From NCBI RefSeq assembly GCF_001651805.1, contig NZ_CP015839.1, forward strand, positions 2,046,001-2,110,000: DNA of 64,000 nt, written 5' to 3'. Made by a program: the position numbers and the translations under genes. The notes under the pieces are model-generated. The model made no database searches. It was not told the DNA's origin and saw only the letters and a list, made by a program, of their open reading frames with translations. The stretch comes from Marinobacterium aestuarii (GTDB taxonomy: Bacteria; Pseudomonadota; Gammaproteobacteria; Pseudomonadales; Balneatricaceae). Positions 7,878 to 16,300 of the stretch are shown piece by piece (within the stretch, counting starts at the first letter, position 1; every line of letters begins with the position of its first letter).

Positions 7878-8696
7878 TCAGGACGCCTGGCGCGCCTCAA
7901 GCGGTACGGGGATCAGCTGGCGAGCGATATGAATCTGCTGCTGAGCAAACGCCAGATCCGTTCCCTGGAAGTGCTCCTGCGCGTATTCCAGCGCGCTATT
8001 CCAGGCGCCGGCCGCCTCGGCCCGTTCGATGAGTTTGCTGACCAGGCCCTGGGTCCGCGCAGGAACCTGAGCGGGATCGGCCAACTGAGGTTCAAATACG
8101 ACCGTGGCCTGGGCTTCAATAATCCGCTCGGCTTCATCCTGATCGAAGATGCCGACAAAGCCGAAGGCAAGGCGCGAACACTGAATCATCGCCTTGTGCC
8201 GGAGCATGCGTTTGGTGTGGGTCTGCCAGGGGCCGCTGTTACGGTAAGGGCCGTTGCTGCCAACTCCCTCAAACGGTGGGCGGTAGACCTCATCCAAGTG
8301 CTCCGTGATCTTGACAGGATGCGAGCGGTCACGCCGGTAAATGATGCACTCCATCCATTCAGGGCATTCTTTGGCACCATCCGGCGTCACGCGGGAGTCG
8401 GCACTGCGAAACTCCATGCCATCGAATTGGTCGTGCTGGTTGATGATTCGTGACCAGCCATCGACCCCAACCACCGGTATGATCCCGGCGTGCTTGTCCG
8501 GAAAGGCATAGATCTCCCGGGTGAAGGGGTTGAGGCCGTACTGATCCGCCACGACCAGTAACGCCATCATCTGTTCGTTGCTCGGCGCACTGCCATCTCG
8601 CTGTCGGAAAGCAGTGGCCTTGAGCGTCTCGAACAGCTTGGCGGGATCGACATTGAAGCGTTCGGCAAAGCGCGCGGTGAGTTTGGGATTATTCAT
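7878..8696 (-). CDS. bet: Bet/RecT-type single-strand annealing protein
   Basis: This 272-residue product matches the lambda Bet family: QMMALLVVADQYGLNPFTRE, a PVVGVDGWSRIIN strand and TKRMLRHKAMIQCSRLAFGF are hallmarks. Bet proteins coat and anneal complementary single strands. The start overlaps the end of the zinc-ribbon gene by 8 bases, and the partner exonuclease follows. The last ~40 residues (about 230-272) are predicted helical and would be the variable DNA- or SSB-interacting end. No SSB gene is seen next to it, unlike in SXT. Confidence 0.9.
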   Translation of the reverse strand: MNNPKLTARFAERFNVDPAKLFETLKATAFRQRDGSAPSNEQMMALLVVADQYGLNPFTREIYAFPDKHAGIIPVVGVDGWSRIINQHDQFDGMEFRSADSRVTPDGAKECPEWMECIIYRRDRSHPVKITEHLDEVYRPPFEGVGSNGPYRNSGPWQTHTKRMLRHKAMIQCSRLAFGFVGIFDQDEAERIIEAQATVVFEPQLADPAQVPARTQGLVSKLIERAEAAGAWNSALEYAQEHFQGTDLAFAQQQIHIARQLIPVPLEARQAS

Positions 8697-9054
8697 GGCG
8701 ATTCCCTCCGCCCAGGGGAGGGTCGGACAGCATCAGTGAGAAGGTATGGCCGCAGTCGCGGCACTCATAGTTGTCGAGTACGCGCTCATCGACCACTGCA
8801 CCGACCTTGGCGCCCGCGACACTGCCCGATGCTCCGCCAATCAAGCCGCCAATAATGGCGCCAGCAATACTGCCCACGGCAATCCCCACCGGACCACCAA
8901 CCATACCGACAGCCATACCTACCCGCGAGCCGGACAGAGCGCCACTGATGCCGGTCACCGTACCGGCCACACCGCCAGTGACAGCACCAATCTTCTTGCC
9001 ATAGTTACGGGTAAACACCTGCGTCGAACCGCAGGCTGAACAACGAATAATCAT
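8689..9054 (-). CDS. Split zinc ribbon with inserted glycine-zipper segment
   Basis: The 121-residue product begins MIIRCSACGS (Cys5, Cys8) and has a second pair in YECRDCGHTF (Cys98, Cys101), so one zinc ribbon could be built from its two ends. Between them lie about 65 residues of Gly/Ala/Val with repeated GxxxG (residues 22-87), a glycine-zipper typical of membrane-inserting hairpins. It is the first gene of the module and overlaps bet by 8 bases. I do not know a function. It could sense or anchor something at the membrane; the IS5 insertion lies about 170 bases upstream. Confidence 0.65.
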   Translation of the reverse strand: MIIRCSACGSTQVFTRNYGKKIGAVTGGVAGTVTGISGALSGSRVGMAVGMVGGPVGIAVGSIAGAIIGGLIGGASGSVAGAKVGAVVDERVLDNYECRDCGHTFSLMLSDPPLGGGNRHE

Positions 9055-9220
9055 GAGAAATCTCCAGATACGAAAAGAAAGTCTGAACAGGGCCGCGAGA
9101 ATTCAGGGCCCAAACACACGCCACCTTGTGCGTGGTCAGGTAGGTAATATGTATCTGAAATAGTTTTGAATCAGGGGATGCTTGCTGCCGTGGTCTTGGA
9201 GCGAGGGTAGGTACTCTTAG
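9055..9220 (-). promoter_or_regulatory. Leader/promoter region of the recombination module
   Basis: These 166 bases precede the zinc-ribbon gene and end at the IS5 copy. No clear -10/-35 pair was found. The IS target duplication (TTAG, 9217-9220) shows that this region was once joined directly to the end of the 985-residue protein gene now at 10387. Confidence 0.35.
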
Positions 9221-10383
9221 GGAAGATGCGAACAAGTCCCCAGCTATGAGAAAATCCCGCGTCTTCAATCGACCAGACCCTGAGGCATGGAACAGCAACT
9301 GAGCTTCGCCGACAGCGAGTACCATCACAAGCGCCACCGTACGCGTAAGGAAAAATCTCTCGCCCGGATGGAGGAACCGGTGCCTTGGCAGCGTTTGGAG
9401 GCTGTCATCGAACCGCATTACCCCAAAGCAGGTAACGGTCGTAGCCCTATCCGTTGATGACGATGCTGCGTATCCACTGCATGCAGCAGTGGTACAGCAT
9501 GAGCGATCCGGCGATGGAAGATGCACTGTATGAGATCGCCTCGATGCGGCTGTTCGGGGGGCTCTCGCTGGACAGGCCCATTCCGGATCTCACCACGATT
9601 ATGAACTTCCGACATTTGCTGGAACGCCATGGCTTGGCGCGTAAGATCTTTGAGGCGGTCAATGAGTGGCTCACAGAGGCCGGCGTGCAGCTAAAGGAAG
9701 GCACGTTGATGGATGCCACCATCATCGAAGCGCCCGGTTCAACCAAGAACAAAGCGGGCGAGCGCGACCCCGAGATGCATCAGACCAAAAAAGGGAATGC
9801 TTGGCACTTTGGTATGAAAGCTCATATCGGGGTCGATGCCAGAACCGGTCTGACCCATAGCTTCACCACGACGGCAGCCAATGAGCATGATCTCAACCAG
9901 GCTCACCACCTGCTCCACGGGGAAGAAGCCTTTGTCTTCGCTGACTCGGGCTATCGAGGAGCGGAGAAGCGCGATGCACTAAAGGACTCCGACGTTGACT
10001 GGAATATTGCCGAGCAACCCAGCAAGGTGAAGGCCCTCAAGCAGAGTCCCCGGCTCAACAAAGTGGCACTGAAAATCGAGTACTTGAAAGCCAGCATTCG
10101 TGCCAAGGTCGAGCACCCGTTCAGGATCATCAAATGTCAGTTCGGTTTTACCAAAGCCCGCTACCGTTGCTTGATGAAGAACGACAACAAGCTGGCCATG
10201 CTATTTGCCCTGGCGAATATCGTTCGAGTGGGTCAGATGATCCGGGCGTAGGACAGGTACGCCTGCATGTCGGAAAATCCGAATGCAGGCATCAAAATCT
10301 GAACAAAAAAGTCATTCTGGCGACCATGCCAGCTCAAATCAGCAGTCGTTTATCGAACTGCGACTTATTCGTAGCTTCCTTAG
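9217..10383 (+). mobile_element. IS5-family insertion sequence with TTAG target duplication
   Basis: The element spans 9221-10379 (1159 bases). Its ends are imperfect inverted repeats: GGAAGATGCGAACAAGTCC at 9221 and, on the other strand from 10379, GGAAGCTACGAATAAGTCG. A TTAG direct repeat flanks it (9217-9220 and 10380-10383), which matches the YTAR target preference of IS5. It encodes one DDE transposase, disrupted by a single-base shift (separate entry). The intact ends and duplication indicate a recent insertion between the giant-protein operon and the recombination module. Confidence 0.9.
9287..10251 (+). pseudogene. IS5-family transposase, frameshifted
   Basis: Reading starts at 9287 ([19 protein letters not shown]) and runs as a normal IS5 N-terminus until about 9443. 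There GNGRS-P breaks into a stop, and the +1 frame from 9454 continues [20 protein letters not shown] to the end. One missing base in the expected GNGRRPYP segment explains this. The rest shows the DDE catalytic core ([29 protein letters not shown] with the Tyr/Arg/Glu region). It is inactive as read, unless the shift is a sequencing error or a programmed shift, which is not usual for this subgroup. Confidence 0.85.
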
Positions 10384-10386
10384 CTC

Positions 10387-13344
10387 CTAGCGAACAATCC
10401 CACCCCGTAGATAAAGACTCGTGATTTGAGACCTTGGGGTAGGTATCTCCGCGGCGGGATGATCTGCCTGCGTTTCAGTCTGCAACTCGATCGCGAAGTG
10501 ATGGAAATCAGTGGTCACAGGCGGCATTAATAGGAAGATGCGATTGTACTCGAATGGCATTGAGTTCCGAATAATTTTCTCGATATCAGCAACATAGCTC
10601 TTTGCTTCCGCAACGCTCATTTCTGCGAGCACCGGAATATTGAACCGTAGCTCATTCGCGTCGGTAATCGTGCCGCCATGGTCCCAGAATACACGGACAT
10701 GTCCCCCATCGAACTGCTCGGGATAAGATGCGATTGCCATGCAAAGGCCAGCGACTTCAAAATAGCCCGCGTCGTCCCAACTGATTATTCGTAGTGCCGG
10801 TGTATCCGCCATCACCGGTCGAGGGATCGCGACAACGCACATACAAGGATTGGTGATCTTATTACTTGCTACGCCATCCCGCGAGTTAGCAGTGAAAAGA
10901 ACGAATTCGAAGCCAGTCTGGTGGGCCGGTACGACGATCTCGACGCTGTCGGAGGATTCGATTGTCCCGGTCGAATTGGCTTTGAACAGCGCACTGAGCC
11001 CCTCCATGAAATCTGCATCTTTCATCTTGGGTTCGATCAGGCGTTGGATCAGTCCGAGGCGTACCGCAGGCTTGGTTTCGCGGCGCACCGCGGCGAGATA
11101 GGCGTTTACATCGTCGTCGTTGGCAAAGTGGCGGGCGAGCGCGAAGGACAGCACTGCGGTTTCCTGCGACCGCCAGATATTGAACGATTGGGCAGGTGGA
11201 TCACCGGTCCCGCGGGGCAGGGCTAACGAGGCGCGTGCCTCGTTGGTCTCGCCATTGGGCAAGGCCGTCCAAGTGATGGCCCAGGGCTGGACGTCGAGCA
11301 CTGGCGGTCGCGGATCGCGTACCTCGCTGGCTAATCGCGGCAGGGGCGGTTCGGTGCGCCTTGCCCCGCTCACCTGTTCGCTGGCATCGGCGACGAGGTC
11401 AAGCAGGAGCGGTAGAGCGGGATCCTTGCGTAGCGCCATAGCGTCGCGTACGGTGCCGAGCGGGATCGTCAGTTCGTAGTGCGAACGATTTGCTGCCAGT
11501 TTGGCGTGCGGCTGTGGAGGCGGAATTTCGGCAATCGCCACACCGGCCGGCAGTTCCAAGCTATTCATCGGTGCGCCATTCATGTCAAACTCGATTTGGA
11601 GCGCTGTTCCTGTTGGGAATGCGGGGCAGGACAGTCCATCGCCAGGCTTAAGCTGCTTGTTTCGACCTTCGGGTGGATCGTTCGACAAGGCAAGGCCGAA
11701 TGCCACAGACTGCAGGTTACGAATGGTGCGATCCCATTCGAAGACGACAGTAGCGCTGATCGTCTCGTCGGCATTATAGCCTATCTGGCAGGAGATGAGG
11801 ACTGGCGTCCCGACCGGCCTGGGCAGTAAATGGCATGGGGCCGATTCGCGTCGAGGCCATCGGCCGAATATGTCGCGCGGATGGAGCCTGATGGCAACGT
11901 CGGCTTCTTCGGTCAGCGGAACGTCGAAAGTACCAAGCCAAAGCTCGGGCGCGCCTGTTTTGTTGGCCCGATTTGGATCAGGAGTGTTCGGATAGAATGC
12001 CCGCGGTTTGCTCCGTTCCTCGATCACCTGCTCGGCGTTGGTCTCATCCTCTAGCGACACATAGGCAATCAGCGAAGAGGCATTCGGATGGAGTCTGGTT
12101 TTGATAGCAGCCGAGGCCGGCTTGTCCCGTGCCTCCGGCTCGAAATAGTCTACCGCTTGGCTTTTGGGCTGCAGGCTATCGACGGGAAGATCAAGGCCTG
12201 CGAAGCCGAATTCCTCAACGAGCGCGCCGATTTGGGCGTCGTAGAATTGCCCGCCGACCCTGATGAGCGGATAAGGCATATGTCCTTTGGCAATGAGATC
12301 GAACGCGGCGTCCATACTTCTTATGAGCCCGATGAAATAATCCTTCCTGGCCCTGGGAATGGTGACCGCATTTCCGAGCGTCAAGGCCTCGACCGGTCCT
12401 TGGCGAGCTAGGAGATTCAGGATCTGCGCGTAGGTGAGCGACATCGTGTCGGTCCCGCGACCGGACGGCCCAGCGTCGACTGGGGCCTCGAAGCGCTCGG
12501 CGGGGTGTTGCAGATAGAAGTTAAGATGGTCCGCCAAAGCCGCCACCGCGTCTTCGCCATGAATCGCCCCCGCGATGGTATTCGGGTCCTGTCGATGAAC
12601 CGCATCCTCCAAACGTTGGAGCGCGGGCGGCAACGTGTTGGCACGCGCAAGCCCGTCTGCGCACTGCCGAAGGGTCAATGCCTGCATCGGCGAGAGGTTG
12701 GGCAAGCTAAGATAGGATTGATTGTCGTAGGGCCAGGGCGACGGCTTGTTTTGCGGCTCAAAGGCAGGACCGACAGACGCGACAAGATCGAATTGGAATG
12801 TATAGAGCAGCTCCGGCGTCACGGTGAAAGCGGCGATGTCGGAGATTTCCACGTCAGCGCTCGCGCAGATCTCGAATATGTTAGGCCCGAAGAAGGCGCA
12901 TTTGCGATCTGTCGCGTCGACGGCGAGCCTTGTACCGTAGATCTCGCTCCCATCGAAGCTGCGACAAAAGAGCTCAGCGCCGTCCTCTTTAGCTTTTGCT
13001 ATGAGCCCGAGACACAGAATGCCCCAGGGTCGAATGGGACCGGGGTCGAAAAGGGAATCGACATACCATCTGTGGCTATTGGCCTTACCCAAACGAATCG
13101 AGCGGGGGTAACTAGCAAATGCATACTCATAGGGCTCGCCTGCGACCTCGACCGTGTAGGGCCGAAAGGGAAGCCCACGCTCGTCAGTTGCCGCGACAAC
13201 CCAGTTGATCGTCATGAAATGATCAATCTGATCGACCCCGGGGAGGCCGAGCGTCGCGATATCGCCTGCGCCGCCGTAGGGTGGCTCGTCTATTTCCGCA
13301 GGAAACTGGGCGAAGCGCGCAGCGATTCGATGCGAATAGTTCAT
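10387..13344 (-). CDS. Large beta-rich protein of unknown function (985 aa), operon partner of the 1931-aa protein
   Basis: The ATG at 13344 overlaps the stop of the upstream giant gene (ATGA), so the two are translationally coupled. The 985-residue product has no signal peptide or membrane segment and starts polar (MNYSHRIAARFAQFPAEIDE). Residues ~1-240 are mixed alpha/beta. Residues ~240-400 include helical segments (ALTLRQCADGLARANTLPPA). The middle (~440-720) looks like Ig/FN3-like beta sandwiches (PVLISCQIGYNADETISATV). Near 760-830 there is a helical stretch (LARHFANDDDVNAYLAAVRR). No enzyme motif was found. I do not recognise the family. The gene ends just before the IS5 copy, whose insertion left it intact. 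Confidence 0.7.
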   Translation of the reverse strand: MNYSHRIAARFAQFPAEIDEPPYGGAGDIATLGLPGVDQIDHFMTINWVVAATDERGLPFRPYTVEVAGEPYEYAFASYPRSIRLGKANSHRWYVDSLFDPGPIRPWGILCLGLIAKAKEDGAELFCRSFDGSEIYGTRLAVDATDRKCAFFGPNIFEICASADVEISDIAAFTVTPELLYTFQFDLVASVGPAFEPQNKPSPWPYDNQSYLSLPNLSPMQALTLRQCADGLARANTLPPALQRLEDAVHRQDPNTIAGAIHGEDAVAALADHLNFYLQHPAERFEAPVDAGPSGRGTDTMSLTYAQILNLLARQGPVEALTLGNAVTIPRARKDYFIGLIRSMDAAFDLIAKGHMPYPLIRVGGQFYDAQIGALVEEFGFAGLDLPVDSLQPKSQAVDYFEPEARDKPASAAIKTRLHPNASSLIAYVSLEDETNAEQVIEERSKPRAFYPNTPDPNRANKTGAPELWLGTFDVPLTEEADVAIRLHPRDIFGRWPRRESAPCHLLPRPVGTPVLISCQIGYNADETISATVVFEWDRTIRNLQSVAFGLALSNDPPEGRNKQLKPGDGLSCPAFPTGTALQIEFDMNGAPMNSLELPAGVAIAEIPPPQPHAKLAANRSHYELTIPLGTVRDAMALRKDPALPLLLDLVADASEQVSGARRTEPPLPRLASEVRDPRPPVLDVQPWAITWTALPNGETNEARASLALPRGTGDPPAQSFNIWRSQETAVLSFALARHFANDDDVNAYLAAVRRETKPAVRLGLIQRLIEPKMKDADFMEGLSALFKANSTGTIESSDSVEIVVPAHQTGFEFVLFTANSRDGVASNKITNPCMCVVAIPRPVMADTPALRIISWDDAGYFEVAGLCMAIASYPEQFDGGHVRVFWDHGGTITDANELRFNIPVLAEMSVAEAKSYVADIEKIIRNSMPFEYNRIFLLMPPVTTDFHHFAIELQTETQADHPAAEIPTPRSQITSLYLRGGIVR

Positions 13345-16300
13345 CGGTCGAACTCCGTTGCCGCTATTCCGATGAGATCCACCACGACCTCGGCATCGGC
13401 GTACGGTAGATAGTAGGGAGGATGGTCCTTAAGGGCGACCGTCAGCCGACCCAAGGCCTCGAGCTGCGCGCGATCGGGGATGATGACAATCATGGTTCCG
13501 CTGCTCGACAGGAAGAGGCGCTCGGCGGCTTGGCTCTTCTCGAAGATTGGATAGCGCGTCGTCACCTCCTCGAGATGAAGCACTTCAGCGGTATTGAGCC
13601 CGTTGGTTTCCTTTCGTACGTGAACGCTGCTCGTGTGCCTGGATATTGGCTCTCGGCTCCTGAGGACTACCGCCACGCATTCGGGTTGTTCGACCTTGCC
13701 ACCCCAGACGAGTAATGTTTCTGTCTCGCCGTCAAGCGCCGAGCGCGCGCCCGTCGCCCGGGTCAGAAAGTCCTCCAGCAATTGGTCCTCGATAATCGAC
13801 AGTGTGTCGGGCACCACTGGCGGCGCCTCGCCGGCGAGGTCGCTGTCGCGATATTCCTCGCTGACGCGAGTGGGCTTGGCGAGAGAGTCCAGAGCTTGGA
13901 GAAGTGCCTGTTTATTGGCGAAAGCGGACGGTTGAAGAAGCCGGCTGTGCTTCGCTGGTCGCGCGAACGCGTCGGCGTGCGCCCTGATGTCGGGATGAAT
14001 CCCGGTACGGAAGTGCCAGCGGAAGAAGGGTTTTTCGGCTTCAGGGGAGTATGGCCAAGGGACGCCCGTGCTATCCACAATGTCCAAGGTGACTGTATAG
14101 CCCCGGAGCGGCTCGAGATCGGCTTCGATCCCAAGCCAAATGCCGTCGTCGAGCGAGATTTCCTTAGCGATGCATCCGAGTTGGCCCTTCGCGATGGCCG
14201 TCTTGATCGCTCGTAAAAGTGCCGATGGCAGCGCGCGGAAGTGCTTGCGCGTCAGTCCGACAGGGTTTTTCTTGAGATTAAGCAAGTCTGCCGGAGGGTA
14301 GATGCGACCCGCCACCCAGTCGACCACCTGCCCGCCGGTATTGCCGGAGACCGGATTGTTGCCGTCCTCGGCTACGGAAATCTTGAGCGCGGCGCCCGGA
14401 AACTTGGTCAGAATTTTGAGGATGTCGCCAGAGGACAGCGAGAAGCCGAACTGCTGTCCGGGCGGATGGAAACGTGCCTCGTGTTCGGGGTAGGTTCCGA
14501 GCAGGTAGGGCGCGAGCGTGCGAGGTGGATTGGCTTCGGTCGTGAACACGTAACGTTCGGTTTTTCTGCTTTGGATGACACCAGCGCCCCTCGTGCTCCA
14601 CGTCAGCTGCAATTGATACTCGCGGTCGGGCTCGAGAACTGGCGCAGGACGTGGCTGCAAATAGGCTTCGAGCTCTTTGACGACTCCCTCGTTAAATTTT
14701 TTCTGCTCGATATGGCGACGATATTCCTCGATACTCAGATACTTGCACGCTGCGATATAGACCGGGGGAGGCCGGTCGTCGGGGCTGGCCGTTCGAGGCC
14801 GAAGCTGAACAATAAGTTCGACCGGGGGAGCCATCTCGTCCCAAAGATTCTCATCGCAAAGCTTGATCGTCAGTTGGGCAAACTGCAGAGCACCATAACC
14901 GGGTACATCAACGAGAGCCATGGAGCTCTCCACGGCGGGGCGCCAAGTGTCGGAATCCTCGTGGAAATTGGCGGCGCTGGTGGAACTTGTGTCGAGATTG
15001 ACCTCGACTGCGAGGTCGGTCCCGTTCGCGTCGGTGCAGCGCACATCGAGTTCACTAAAGTCGAGAGCATTGGTGACGCTACAGGCGAGAAGAATGGTCA
15101 TGATCGCGCCGCCGCTATTGGGCACCGGCGTCATTCCCGCGCAACTCAAGAAGAGCTCGGTTGGAGGCATATCGGTCTTTAGCGCGAAATTGCAGATTTC
15201 CAGGACGCTGACCGGCTCAGGCGCTTGATATGGCTCCTCGTAGCGGACGGCTCCCGCAAAACGAGGAAATCCGTGCAACGGATCTTCGATCCTGCCGTAG
15301 CTCGGCCGTTGCTCGACCGAAGCCGCAAGTGTCTCGTGCGGCGACCCCGCGAGCAATTGCTCGATGTTGGCTGAGCGGAACCGGCCTTGAAGCTGCCATT
15401 GGCATCTGGATCCTATGTACTTGCCGGAAACTGATCGCTGAGGGAAGAGGTTAAGTGAGAGCTGCGGTCCCAGCGTGTCGCAAATGCCTGTGGTGCTGGT
15501 GAGCGCGTCGATCCACCGCTCTATTGTCTCAGGCGAGGCCACGGCATTGGGCGTACCAAACGGGTTACGTGTCAGAAGTGCGAGTGTCATCGGAATGGCA
15601 TGCCCATCCCCAGGTGATTGCGCATTGCGCCACCAGACCGCGTCGGCATCGCCATGCTTGATAGGTTTATGTGAACCATCGCTTTCCAACGCGCTGAGCG
15701 TCACATCGGTGAGAATATAGCCGCCGGTCTTGTCTCCATAGTTGAAAAGGGTTCTGTCTGCAGCGGCCTGGAGTCGCCCGAGAAACCCCTTTTTGCCGCG
15801 AAGGTCCGGTGCGCATTCTAGTGAAACGGCGATGACGCAGTCGACTGGGATTTCAGTTAACGTTTTCGCCGCGCCGTTCGCATCAAAAGACGCAATGACC
15901 GAGTCGATTTTCGAGATCGCGCCTTGACCAAAGAGCGCGACATTTGTGCCACTTACGAGGCTTATCTTGTTGATGAGCGGAGGAATGGCGATCTTGTTGG
16001 GAACTTTTGCGCCGATGCTCGCGGAGACGCAACCGCCAATTCTGGCGAATCCGACCCGGATATGCCCACACAGCTCCCCCGAAAGGCACACATAAATATC
16101 GTTGCCGTCATCGTAATATTGAAAGCCGAGGCGACCAGATGAGCTAATCCCGCCGATGAAGATGTAAAGCTCTCCGCTCAACTCGAGCTCGCCTGCCGCA
16201 TAGATGTTGGTGCCAAGTGACAGGTTGAGGAAGAGCTGCATTTTCATTCTCAGATAGAGCGACCCCGAGCCCAGTTTGACCATGGCCGTTGCGCCGATCG

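Noticed and set aside
2532-9054. Cobalamin biosynthesis function for the CobS/CobT-like pair
   Set aside because: No cobN or other cobalamin gene is near, and the neighbours are recombination genes of mobile elements.
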